Positions 39,629 to 47,722 of a stretch of DNA of 64,000 nucleotides are shown here, piece after piece. Made by a program: the position numbers and the translations under genes. Position 1 is the first letter of the stretch, and every line of letters begins with the position of its first letter. The notes beneath the pieces are model-generated. The model searched no databases and was not told the DNA's origin. It saw only the letters and a list, made by a program, of their open reading frames with translations. Source of the stretch: Bacteroidales bacterium (GTDB lineage Bacteria > Bacteroidota > Bacteroidia > Bacteroidales > UBA932); NCBI GenBank assembly GCA_029098505.1, contig JAQXOE010000002.1:1-64000 (forward strand). The letters are read 5' to 3'.

Positions 39629-41044
39629 ATGACCAGAAAAAGATTGGATCTTGTACTCGAGGATGTCCTCATTGAAGCAGTTGCCGCTGAGGGTAAGGCT
39701 TTGGCTCACATTGACGGCACAGTGCTCTTTGTGGAATTCGCCGTTCCGGGTGACATAGTGGACATCAGGGTTACCAAGAAAAAGAAAAATTATATGGAGG
39801 GCTACATTCTGAAAATGAAGAAGCCTTCCGCACATCGTTTGGAACCTTTCTGCGAACATTTCGGTGTCTGCGGAGGTTGCAAGTGGCAGCCATTGCCATA
39901 CAATATGCAACTTGAAGCTAAACAGCAGCAGGTTTGGGACCAGTTGGTGCGAATTGGGCATCTTGATATTCCGGAGATCTCCCCTATCATAGGATCTGAC
40001 AATACCTCATATTACAGGAACAAGCTGGAGTTCACCTTCTCTTCAAGAAGATGGTTCCTTGAGGGTGAGGATCCTGAACAAGTTCCGGAAAACAAGCGCT
40101 GCGGTCTGGGCTTCCACGTAGGAAGGTTTTTCGACAAGGTGGTTGACATCGAACATTGCCACCTCCAGAAAGAGCCTTCCAATGCCATAAGAAACTTCAT
40201 CAGGGAATACGCTATCGAACGCGGACTGGAATTCTTTGACATAAGGGAAAACCACGGTTTTCTCCGCAATATGATAATCCGAACGACTGAAGACGGTCAG
40301 GTTATGCTCATTCTCTGTTTCTTCAAGGATGACAAGAACGAGCGTGAAGCCCTGCTTGATGCCGTTTCCGAAGCTTTCCCGCAAATCACTTCCCTCTTCT
40401 ATATCATCAACACCAAACTGAATGATTCAATAGGAGACCAGGAGTGCATACTTTACAAGGGAGAGGACGCCATTTATGAGAGAATGGAGAATCTGGTATT
40501 CAAGGTTGGTCCGAAGTCATTCTATCAGACCAACAGTCCCCAGGCATATAAACTATACTCAGTAGCCCGCAAATTTGCAGGACTCAGCGGCAATGAGGTG
40601 GTGTATGACCTCTATACCGGCACCGGAACCATCGCACAGTTCGTTTCCGGGAAGGCTGCAAAGGTAATAGGAATAGAATATGTACCAGAGGCCATAGATG
40701 ACGCCCGTCTAAATGCTGCCAACAACGGCATTGACAACTGCGAGTTCTTTGCGGGAGATATGAAGGACATACTCACCGGCAGTTTCATCGCAGAGCACGG
40801 AAGACCCGATGTCATAATACTTGACCCTCCAAGAGCCGGAATACATCCGGATGTCGCCAAGGTCATTCTTGACGCTGAACCTGACAGGATGGTCTATGTA
40901 AGCTGTAATCCGGCATCCCAGGCTCGTGATTTGGCTATTCTTTGCACTAAATATGAGATAACAGCGGTCCAGCCTGTTGATATGTTCCCTCATACCCATC
41001 ACGTGGAGAACGTATGTGCTTTAAAAAAAAGAATTGAAAAATGA
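39629..41044 (+). CDS. rlmD: 23S rRNA (uracil-C5)-methyltransferase, RlmD/RumA family
   Basis: This enzyme methylates a uracil C5 in 23S rRNA (U1939 in E. coli RlmD) using S-adenosylmethionine. From ATG 39629 it has 471 aa. A TRAM domain (about 5-60, EDVLIEAVAAEGKALAHIDG) precedes an iron-sulfur motif CEHFGVCGGCKWQ, then a Rossmann methyltransferase with YDLYTGTGTIAQF, the catalytic region DPPRAGIHPDV and YVSCNPASQARDL carrying the nucleophilic Cys. The exact uridine is inferred from the family; RlmC or TrmA-like alternatives cannot be excluded. Its stop overlaps the start of the Ca2+/Na+ antiporter (ATGA). It heads a tight four-gene operon. Confidence 0.92.
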   Translation: MTRKRLDLVLEDVLIEAVAAEGKALAHIDGTVLFVEFAVPGDIVDIRVTKKKKNYMEGYILKMKKPSAHRLEPFCEHFGVCGGCKWQPLPYNMQLEAKQQQVWDQLVRIGHLDIPEISPIIGSDNTSYYRNKLEFTFSSRRWFLEGEDPEQVPENKRCGLGFHVGRFFDKVVDIEHCHLQKEPSNAIRNFIREYAIERGLEFFDIRENHGFLRNMIIRTTEDGQVMLILCFFKDDKNEREALLDAVSEAFPQITSLFYIINTKLNDSIGDQECILYKGEDAIYERMENLVFKVGPKSFYQTNSPQAYKLYSVARKFAGLSGNEVVYDLYTGTGTIAQFVSGKAAKVIGIEYVPEAIDDARLNAANNGIDNCEFFAGDMKDILTGSFIAEHGRPDVIILDPPRAGIHPDVAKVILDAEPDRMVYVSCNPASQARDLAILCTKYEITAVQPVDMFPHTHHVENVCALKKRIEK

Positions 41045-42003
41045 GCATTGCATTAAGTATTCTGATTCTGATTGCGGGTCTCGCACTCATAGTCCTCGGA
41101 GCTGATTGGCTCGTGGACGGTGCTTCAGGCGTCGCCAGGAGGGCAGGCATCAGTGAATTCTTAATCGGTCTGACCATAGTCGGCTTCGGTACATCCTGCC
41201 CTGAACTGGTAGTCAGTCTTACCGGCGCTTTTGCAGGTAATTCTGACATATCCATCGGTAATGTGGTGGGGTCCAACATTTGCAATACCCTCCTCATTCT
41301 TGGTTTGACGGCAGTCATAGCCCCTCTTGCCATCACCAAGGAAAACAAAAACAGGGACATACCAATCAATCTGCTCGTCACCGTTATGCTCATCCTGATG
41401 GGAATGAATGCCACAATCCTCGGAATTGGAGAGCACGACGGCATCAGCAGAATCGAAGGTCTGGTCTTTCTTCTCGTTTTCGCGGCCTATATGTATTTCT
41501 GCTTCAAGAGCGGTACGGGCGCGGAAGACAGCGGAGAAGACAAAAAGTTCAGCATAGGAAAATGTATTTTCTTGATAATCTGCGGATTGGGAGGTTTGAT
41601 AGGTGGTGGTCAGCTCTTTGTCAATTCGGCCACAGACATCGCCCATCAGTTAGGGGTATCTGACAAGTTCATTGCCATAACCGTATTGGCTGGAGGCACT
41701 TCCCTTCCCGAACTGGCTACTTGCGTTGTTGCGGCCGCCAAGAAAAAAAGTCAGCTGGCCTTGGGCAACGTCCTCGGCTCCAACGTTTTCAACATATTGC
41801 TCATCCTGGGTTGCGCTGCTGTCGTGAATCCTCTGGACTTCTCTGGTATGAGCCTTGTTGATATGGGAGTATTGCTGGCGAGCGTCGTACTTCTGATGAT
41901 CGGTGCTTTTGCCGGCAAAAAAATGCAGATAAACAGAGCGGAAGGAGCTCTCCTTCTTGCCTGTGAAACAGGATATCTAATCTGGCTATTCACAACTCTA
42001 TGA
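41041..42003 (+). CDS. Calcium/sodium antiporter, YrbG/CaCA family
   Basis: A 320-aa inner-membrane exchanger with the inverted two-repeat plan of the Ca2+:cation antiporter family. Repeat 1 has GFGTSCPELVVSLTGAFAGNSDISIGNVVGSNICNTLLILG, and repeat 2 has AGGTSLPELATCVVAAAKKKSQLALGNVLGSNVFNILLILG. The Glu residues in the two PEL motifs are the expected ion ligands. About ten membrane segments are visible. The acidic cytosolic loop (about 159-172, GTGAEDSGEDKK) separates the halves. It overlaps rlmD and the cysteate synthase gene by 4 nt each, so its expression is translationally linked to both. Confidence 0.94.
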   Translation: MSIALSILILIAGLALIVLGADWLVDGASGVARRAGISEFLIGLTIVGFGTSCPELVVSLTGAFAGNSDISIGNVVGSNICNTLLILGLTAVIAPLAITKENKNRDIPINLLVTVMLILMGMNATILGIGEHDGISRIEGLVFLLVFAAYMYFCFKSGTGAEDSGEDKKFSIGKCIFLIICGLGGLIGGGQLFVNSATDIAHQLGVSDKFIAITVLAGGTSLPELATCVVAAAKKKSQLALGNVLGSNVFNILLILGCAAVVNPLDFSGMSLVDMGVLLASVVLLMIGAFAGKKMQINRAEGALLLACETGYLIWLFTTL

Positions 42004-43322
42004 CACGAAACAAGTTAACTAAACTAAACCTTGACAATATGAGATTCAAGCCAACTGAATACCAACTGATGAACGTTGAGACCGGCAGAGTCTTCGACGA
42101 CGGAGATTGGACCCTGTCCGATCCTATGGCCACGGAACCTGCATTGGTCCGTGCAGTTTACAAGACCAAGCAGTTTGCCCCTGTTGACGGACACGACGGC
42201 TTATACAGGTACTCCAATTGGATGCCTATCAAGAGAATGCTCAAGGACTCTCACGCCCCTGTGACATACAAGAGCCGCAAACTGTCCAAACTTCTGGGAA
42301 TGGACAACCTCTACATTACCTTCTCAGGTTACTATCCCAATATTGGAGCCTTAATGACCACCTGTTCCTTCAAGGAGACTGAAGCTTATTCAGTGTGCGC
42401 AAGGTTGCCAAAGAATAATGGGAAGGTGCTTGTTGTACAGTCAGCCGGCAATACAGCCAGAGCCTTCGCCAGGGTTTGCTCGGACAACAACATTCCTATT
42501 GTCATCTGCATCCCTGAGGACAACAAGCACGATATGTGGTTTACCAAGAGATTGAAGAACTGCGTAAAGATTGTTGCAACCCCTTCAGGTTCAGACTATT
42601 TCGATGCCATTACTTTGGGAGAGAAGCTTTGTACAGACCCTATGTTCCTCGCTGAAGGCGGAGCCAAGAACGTAGCAAGACGTGACGGTATGGGCACGAC
42701 TCTTCTCAGCGCTGTCGAGACCATAGGCCGCATTCCTGATGCTTACTTCCAGGCTGTTGGAAGCGGTACCGGAGCCATTGCCGCATATGAGAACAATCTG
42801 AGGCTTATCGAGGACGGAAGATTCGGCAAGCATCTGATGAAGATTTTCGTTTCACAGAACGAGCCTTTCACTCTTATGTACGACTCCTGGAAGGCAGGCT
42901 CACGCGCACTGGTAGATTACTCTCCTGAACAGTCAAGGCGCGACAGCGAAGTCATCCTGGCCAAGGTGCTATCCAACAGAAAACCGCCATACAGCATAAA
43001 GGGCGGTCTGTACGATACACTCAAAGCGACGGGCGGAGACATGTATACCGTTACCAATGATGAAATTGTATCCTGGATCATCCAATATTTCCAATGCGAG
43101 GGATATGACATCTTCCCGGCAGCCGCCACCGCTGTTGCCAGTGTAGCCAAGGCCCTCAAGGATGGAAAAATCAAGAGCAATGACACCGTCATGCTGAATG
43201 TCACCGGAGGCGGTATGCTAATTGCCAAGCAAGAGGGCTTCTTCGAGGCTGAGCCTGCTCTCGTCCTGAGCCCTGAGCTACCGGCAGATATCATCGTCAG
43301 CAAGGTCAAGTCACTTTTCTAA
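42000..43322 (+). CDS. Cysteate synthase, PLP-dependent (threonine synthase-like)
   Basis: The protein resembles cysteate synthase, which replaces the phosphate of O-phosphoserine with sulfite to give L-cysteate. The 440-aa fold type II PLP enzyme has the Schiff-base Lys125 in TCSFKETEA, QSAGNTARAFARVC for phosphate/PLP binding, AVGSGTGAIAAYE, and the C-terminal VTGGGMLI. In methanogens cysteate feeds coenzyme M. In Bacteroidota it is the head-group precursor for capnine-type sulfonolipids. Acyltransferase and reductase steps of that route are not seen nearby. The alternative is a diverged threonine synthase, but the N-terminal phrase GLYRYSNWMPIKRML is characteristic of the cysteate branch. 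It overlaps the antiporter by 4 nt and is 11 bp before mscS. Confidence 0.82.
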   Translation: MTRNKLTKLNLDNMRFKPTEYQLMNVETGRVFDDGDWTLSDPMATEPALVRAVYKTKQFAPVDGHDGLYRYSNWMPIKRMLKDSHAPVTYKSRKLSKLLGMDNLYITFSGYYPNIGALMTTCSFKETEAYSVCARLPKNNGKVLVVQSAGNTARAFARVCSDNNIPIVICIPEDNKHDMWFTKRLKNCVKIVATPSGSDYFDAITLGEKLCTDPMFLAEGGAKNVARRDGMGTTLLSAVETIGRIPDAYFQAVGSGTGAIAAYENNLRLIEDGRFGKHLMKIFVSQNEPFTLMYDSWKAGSRALVDYSPEQSRRDSEVILAKVLSNRKPPYSIKGGLYDTLKATGGDMYTVTNDEIVSWIIQYFQCEGYDIFPAAATAVASVAKALKDGKIKSNDTVMLNVTGGGMLIAKQEGFFEAEPALVLSPELPADIIVSKVKSLF

Positions 43323-43333
43323 ATTGATTGAAA

Positions 43334-44263
43334 ATGTTCAGATTGCTTCAAGCCTTACCCAGCGTTCCTACGACGGAGTCCGTCAATGTGGCTGACTCCG
43401 TCAGGACTGCTGCACAGAATTTAGCTCAAGAAATCGCAGATGATCCTAGTGCATTTATGAGCAATTTGCTCCAGGATTTCGTTGATTTCGGTATGAAGGT
43501 CCTTGGAGCCATTGCTATATACATTATAGGCGCTTGGGTTATCAAACGCGTAAAGCGCTCAATCTCCAAATTTCTCGAAAGGAAGAAAACTGAGCCGACT
43601 ATGGCATCCTTCATCACATCGCTCACGAGCATCTTGATGACCCTCTTCCTCATCCTGATGACCATTGGCGCCCTGGGTGTGAATACGACCTCCATCGCAG
43701 CTATGCTCGGAGCCGGTGCAATGGCCATAGGAATGGCCTTGAGCGGTACGATGGAGAATTTCGCAGGAGGATTGATTATTCTGTTGTTCAAGCCATTCAA
43801 AGTCGGAGACTTTATCTCAGTCCAGGGTTTCAGCGGCACAGTTACCGATGTAACCATCGTAAACACGAAGATTCTGACTACGGACAACAGGTGCATTATG
43901 ATTCCTAATGGAGCACTGTCGAACGGTACTATTGACAATTTCTCTCTCAAACCTATCAGGAGACTTGAGTGGAAGGTAGGGGTCGAATACGGTACAGACG
44001 TCGAAAAATGCATCGCGGCTATGGTCAATATAGCCGAAAAGGATCAAAGGATACTCAACTCGGAATTCCAGGGAGCCGAAAACCCATACGCTGTCCTAAG
44101 CAGTATGAAGGACAGCAGTGTTGAACTTTCGCTAAGAGCTTGGGTTAAGGCAGAGGACTATTGGTCAGTCAACTTTGATATCAACAAAGAACTGTACGAG
44201 CGCTTGCCTGAACTCGGTTTCAACTTCGCATACCCTCATCTGGATGTAAAGGTAAACCACTGA
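43334..44263 (+). CDS. mscS: Mechanosensitive ion channel, MscS family
   Basis: MscS channels open under membrane tension and release solutes on osmotic downshock. The track begins at a TTG (43328); the ATG at 43334 (MFRLLQALPSVPTT) is the likely start, giving 309 aa. Three membrane segments are visible (about 52-70, 95-115, 120-150). The pore helix GAGAMAIGMALSGTMENFAGGLIILLF has the family's Gly/Ala packing pattern. It is followed by the beta domain KPFKVGDFISVQGFSGTVTDVTIVNTKILTTDNRCIMIPNGALSNG and the C-terminal alpha-beta domain. It is the last gene of the rlmD operon and converges on the acyltransferase gene 5 bp away. Confidence 0.94.
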   Translation: MFRLLQALPSVPTTESVNVADSVRTAAQNLAQEIADDPSAFMSNLLQDFVDFGMKVLGAIAIYIIGAWVIKRVKRSISKFLERKKTEPTMASFITSLTSILMTLFLILMTIGALGVNTTSIAAMLGAGAMAIGMALSGTMENFAGGLIILLFKPFKVGDFISVQGFSGTVTDVTIVNTKILTTDNRCIMIPNGALSNGTIDNFSLKPIRRLEWKVGVEYGTDVEKCIAAMVNIAEKDQRILNSEFQGAENPYAVLSSMKDSSVELSLRAWVKAEDYWSVNFDINKELYERLPELGFNFAYPHLDVKVNH

Positions 44264-44268
44264 TTGCT

Positions 44269-45435
44269 TCAGCCGTTTGCCTTTTCCTCTTCCAAACGAA
44301 GCTTGCTCTCCACCGGGTTGGAATAAATGTGCCAGAAGATATCGCGGAGAGCCTCTTTGTCCAGTTTCCTCTCAACCTTCTTCAATTGATGCTCTGTATA
44401 AGCGAGGAAAGCTTCTACATCCTCAGGAGTATATTTGTCGACAAAGCGATTACCACCGTTGACTAGATCGTAGGCGATGTAATTCGTCTTCCATAGTTTG
44501 TACCCCTCGATGACACGCATATCCACAGCATGGCGTATGGCCTGATAGCGGTCGTTCTTGTCACAATGAGAAGCGATTTCGATCTCTTCGGGGGTCAAAG
44601 GCTTACCAATATTGATATGCACATTGCCCTTTTTCTGCCTTATTCCGGTAATGATACTGTGGAGGTCTTCCCTTGGGCCTTTGACATACTTCTGGCTTCT
44701 TGAGATGAGAAGTTCCCTGGCCTTTCTAATATCACAAGGTTCGTATTCGTATGAAATACTCAAAGGAATAATGTTCAATTCGTTGAAATTCTCCTGAAAA
44801 GTGCCCGTTCCGCTCATATCGAACATTTTGAGCAGGCCCTGTTCCGTAATGTCAATACCATCCTTTGTCCTGCCTTGACGCTGAGCAATCCAGACTGAAC
44901 TCTTTCCGCTGGTAATGGTCTGTCTGATATACCTGGAAAGCAATTGGGATGAGAGATACAGTTCCCTTGCAGACACTCCTCTAATGACCTTAATCATCCT
45001 GTTAGAACGGAGAAGCTTTTCTATAGTCTTGCTTGATAGCAGATTGTCTCCCACACAAATCTCACTCATAGGTACACCATTGCTGAAAAGTATATATTGG
45101 GTCAGCGCAGGATCAAGGATGATATCCCTATGATTGGACATCATCAGGAATTTCCCCTCCTTGTTCTTTATATGTGATATTCCGTCATAGGAGAAATTGT
45201 GCACAGTAGTATTCAAGCACCATTCCACAGCTTTGGACATAACTACCTGCTGGAATTCGTCTATGCTGTGAACCCCTTTGATAGCATTGGCCAGGAAACC
45301 GGCAGGCTGATCAGGAAAAAGGGATTTGGATATGAATGGTATGGCTGGATGTCTGGCTACTTCGTTAAGCGCTTTTACCGCTTCTTCGTCAGTATACGGA
45401 CAGATGCTCTCAAATTCTGAATATTTGTCTTCCAT
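44269..45435 (-). CDS. 1-acyl-sn-glycerol-3-phosphate acyltransferase-like protein (PlsC family)
   Basis: The protein has the two glycerophospholipid acyltransferase boxes: SNHRDIILDPA (NHxxxxD) for catalysis and VWIAQRQGRTKDG (a variant of the EGTRS box, with Gln-Arg-Gln-Gly-Arg). At 388 aa it is longer than a typical PlsC (about 245 aa), with extra N- and C-terminal segments and no obvious membrane span. The C-terminus is charged (KKVERKLDKEALRDIFWHIY). Bacteroidota have this long soluble-looking form. The donor and acceptor are unknown; lysophosphatidate or an aminolipid are possible. It is 72 bp downstream of queA on the same strand. Confidence 0.82.
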   Translation of the reverse strand: MEDKYSEFESICPYTDEEAVKALNEVARHPAIPFISKSLFPDQPAGFLANAIKGVHSIDEFQQVVMSKAVEWCLNTTVHNFSYDGISHIKNKEGKFLMMSNHRDIILDPALTQYILFSNGVPMSEICVGDNLLSSKTIEKLLRSNRMIKVIRGVSARELYLSSQLLSRYIRQTITSGKSSVWIAQRQGRTKDGIDITEQGLLKMFDMSGTGTFQENFNELNIIPLSISYEYEPCDIRKARELLISRSQKYVKGPREDLHSIITGIRQKKGNVHINIGKPLTPEEIEIASHCDKNDRYQAIRHAVDMRVIEGYKLWKTNYIAYDLVNGGNRFVDKYTPEDVEAFLAYTEHQLKKVERKLDKEALRDIFWHIYSNPVESKLRLEEEKANG

Positions 45436-45507
45436 AATCGTAATGTCATCCCCTAATGGAGAATCAGGCTTGGTTTTTGGCCATAAAGATAGGGATTTTG
45501 TTTTAAT

Positions 45508-46722
45508 CTACAAATCCGCCCTTTCCAAAAGTGAACTATCTCCATAACTGAGGAAGCGGAAGCCATTTTCAAGGGCATAATCGTATATTGACCTCCAATC
45601 CCCGTTTACAAAGGCAGATACCAGCAGAATCAAGGTACTCTCTGGCTGATGAAAATTCGTAACCAGTCTTTCGACTATGCGGAACTTGAAGCCTGGGACA
45701 ATAATAATTCTTGTTCCCACCTTCAATTCGTCAAGCCCCTCGGAGTCAAGCCAGGACAATATTGCTTCCAAAGCTTCTTGAAGGCTGTACTGATAGTCCC
45801 TGATATATGGGGCCCATTGGTCGATATCTTCAGCCTTTCCTTTCTCTATGCAACTCACCCCGACATAATACAGTGATTCAAGAGTACGCACAGATGTGGT
45901 TCCGACTGCAGTCACACCCTTTCCGCTTTCCAAAAGAGTTCTGATGAAGGCTTTTTTTACAACAAAAGGCTCGCGATGCATAGGATGTTCAGCCACATTG
46001 CTGCTTTTAACAGGTAGAAAGGTACCTGCCCCGACGTGCAAGCAAACATTTTCCATATCAATTCCTTTGGACCTGATCCGACTAAGCACTTCTTCAGTAA
46101 AATGCAAGCCCGCCGTGGGAGCCGCAACGGAGCCTCGGAAACGAGCATACAGGGTCTGATAACGTTCAGAATCTATTGCCTCTGTCTTGCGGTTCAAATA
46201 TGGCGGAATAGGAACAGTGCCACAGATTTCCAGAACCCGGGAGAAGGGAAATGAATTCCTCCATCTGAATTCAACTATGCCCGTTTCACCCTCCTTCTCG
46301 ATAAGTCTTGCTTCCAAAGACAGTTCATTGACAAGTTCAGACGACTCGGGATTATAAAGAGTAAGGACATCATCTTTCCATCGTTTGGAGTTTCCAATGA
46401 CGCAACGCCACCTGCAAATAGAGTCTGCGGCAAAAATGGTATTGTACTCAGGTGGATCTATAGGTTCAAGACAAAAAATTTCAATGTGCGCACCACTTGC
46501 CCTTTGGAAATGCAGTCTGGCAGGTACCACTTTGGTATTATTAAAGACTATTATGGAATCTGAGGGAAGAAGTTCAGGCAAATCCCGGAAAAATCTCTCT
46601 TCGATTTTCCCTGAACTATAGTGAAGCAGTTTCGAAGAATCACGTTCGGGAAGGGGATATTTCGCTATCCTCTCGTCAGGAAGCATATAATTATAATCCT
46701 CAATTCTTATGTCAGGAATCAT
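45508..46722 (-). CDS. queA: S-adenosylmethionine:tRNA ribosyltransferase-isomerase QueA
   Basis: QueA transfers the ribosyl part of S-adenosylmethionine to preQ1 in tRNA, making epoxyqueuosine at wobble position 34. The 404-aa chain starts IEDYNYMLPDERIAKYP and contains VVFNNTKVVPARL (here IVFNNTKVVPARLHFQ), HIEIFCLEP, VAAPTAGLHFTEEVL and LHVGAGTFLPVK, all conserved in the family. Length is somewhat above the E. coli enzyme (356 aa), with the excess in the first half and the C-terminus. It is divergent from the 508-bp gap before the XRE regulator. Confidence 0.96.
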   Translation of the reverse strand: MIPDIRIEDYNYMLPDERIAKYPLPERDSSKLLHYSSGKIEERFFRDLPELLPSDSIIVFNNTKVVPARLHFQRASGAHIEIFCLEPIDPPEYNTIFAADSICRWRCVIGNSKRWKDDVLTLYNPESSELVNELSLEARLIEKEGETGIVEFRWRNSFPFSRVLEICGTVPIPPYLNRKTEAIDSERYQTLYARFRGSVAAPTAGLHFTEEVLSRIRSKGIDMENVCLHVGAGTFLPVKSSNVAEHPMHREPFVVKKAFIRTLLESGKGVTAVGTTSVRTLESLYYVGVSCIEKGKAEDIDQWAPYIRDYQYSLQEALEAILSWLDSEGLDELKVGTRIIIVPGFKFRIVERLVTNFHQPESTLILLVSAFVNGDWRSIYDYALENGFRFLSYGDSSLLERADL

Positions 46723-46751
46723 ATGTTCGTAAACAAAATTACATTTCTATG

Positions 46752-46779
46752 CAAATTTAAGAAAATATAACGAATTCAA
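46752..46779 (-). promoter_or_regulatory. Predicted promoter of queA
   Basis: Minus strand TTG (complement of 46777-46779), 17 nt, TAAATTTG (complement of 46752-46759), start near 46745. A second -7-like box TAATTTTG (complement of 46734-46741) lies closer to the ATG but has no partner. Confidence 0.45.
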
Positions 46780-46887
46780 GAGTAAATGAGAAAGTCATAA
46801 TTATCTGGGCTTAGCCTGTATTCAAAACTAAATTCACAATCTTAATTTGTAAATTTGTAAACATTTATTAACTACAACAAACAAGCT

Positions 46888-46906
46888 TGTAAATTGTTTA
46901 CATTTG
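46888..46906. promoter_or_regulatory. Operator-like palindrome overlapping a -7 box
   Basis: TGTAAATTGTTTACA (46888-46902) is a perfect palindrome of the form TGTAAA-N3-TTTACA. It overlaps TACATTTG (46899-46906), a TAnnTTTG match. A related half-turned copy, TGTAAATTTGTAAACA, lies at 46848-46863. This layout fits a repressor binding site for the downstream XRE regulator, as an inference. Confidence 0.5.
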
Positions 46907-47178
46907 TATAATAAGGGAATTTTATTAGGGTACATCAAATTTACTAATTTTTTAATAGTCAGAGTATTATGTTGGTTAATCTTAAGTAGTGGATGGGGAT
47001 TTTAGTGTAAATTAAGCATAGTTTGAACGATACAAAACCAATACATTTGAGAATATAAAAGTTATAACGTTATTTATCAGTATTTTATGTATCCGCATCT
47101 AAACTTTTACTACATATTAGTAGTATACAAAAATACACAGCTCCCTACACTTTCATACTTCAGAATTTACTATTTTGA

Positions 47179-47210
47179 TTTGGAGTTTTATTTTGCAATT
47201 TGTACATTTG
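47179..47210 (+). promoter_or_regulatory. Promoter of the XRE regulator
   Basis: TTTG (47179-47182), 20 nt, TACATTTG (47203-47210). The start near 47217 is about 14 nt before the ATG at 47231, which excludes the tracked start at 47087. Confidence 0.65.
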
Positions 47211-47230
47211 TAACAATACTATTTAGAATA

Positions 47231-47686
47231 ATGAACACTCGCCTTCAACAATTTCTCGCTGCAGAAAATATAAGCCAAGCCCAGTTTGCTGACACTATCC
47301 AGGTCGCAAGAGCAAGCGTATCTCACGTCCTTGCCGGAAGAAACAAACCTGGTTATGATTTCATCAGGAGCATAGCCGCCCACTACCCTCAGTTGAACAT
47401 AGAGTGGCTGATTGCAGGAAAGGGAAAGATGTACAAGAAAGAGAATAGCGAAGCTGCCAGTGAAGTGCCCCGGCAGCCTGTGACAGACGAGACTATATAT
47501 ACCAATGGTCTATTTCCAAGTGAAGAGGACGAAAATAAGCCATCAGCTGTCTTCCCTGCTTCAAATAACGAAAGCATAAATAAAATCAATACTTTAAATA
47601 AACTTAATCAAGAAGCTAATAATCAAAGAGTTATAGAAAAGATTATTATCTTTTACAGTGATAATACCTATCAAGAATTAAAGTAA
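47231..47686 (+). CDS. XRE-family helix-turn-helix transcriptional regulator
   Basis: The tracked ORF begins at 47087, but its first 48 residues are a translation of AT-rich promoter DNA. The ATG at 47231 gives 151 aa starting MNTRLQQFLAAENISQAQFAD. The helix-turn-helix fills about 8-60 (SQAQFADTIQVARASVSHVLAGRNKPGYDFIRSIA), and INIEWLIAGKGKMY-type residues close the domain. The middle is low-complexity and acidic. The last 20 residues (VIEKIIIFYSDNTYQEL) form a short conserved tail found on other Bacteroidota XRE proteins. Targets are unknown; the palindromes in the 508-bp region upstream suggest it controls itself. It is 36 bp upstream of pyrD, which has its own -7 box. Confidence 0.85.
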   Translation: MNTRLQQFLAAENISQAQFADTIQVARASVSHVLAGRNKPGYDFIRSIAAHYPQLNIEWLIAGKGKMYKKENSEAASEVPRQPVTDETIYTNGLFPSEEDENKPSAVFPASNNESINKINTLNKLNQEANNQRVIEKIIIFYSDNTYQELK

Positions 47687-47692
47687 GTTTGT

Positions 47693-47700
47693 TATATTTG
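47693..47700 (+). promoter_or_regulatory. -7 element of pyrD
   Basis: TATATTTG at 47693-47700 fits TAnnTTTG, starting RNA near 47707, about 16 nt before the pyrD ATG. It begins 7 bp after the XRE stop. No TTTG lies at the standard distance. Confidence 0.45.
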
Positions 47701-47722
47701 TACATCCTTAGAATTAATTGAG

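Larger units (their letters stand above)
46723..47230. other. 508-bp gene-free, AT-rich control region between queA and the XRE regulator
   Basis: No coding frame here looks real. The region carries several TAnnTTTG boxes on the plus strand (46850-46857, 46899-46906, 47042-47049, 47203-47210), one on the minus strand in the middle (complement of 46936-46943) and the queA promoter. It also holds a 15-bp perfect palindrome at 46888-46902. It is much longer than the other regulator-promoter spacers here and may carry autoregulatory sites or an untranslated leader. Confidence 0.6.

Noticed and set aside
47087-47230. N-terminal 48 residues of the tracked XRE regulator
   Set aside because: They are translated promoter DNA; the TTTG-N20-TACATTTG promoter at 47179-47210 and the helix-turn-helix start at 47231 place the start downstream.
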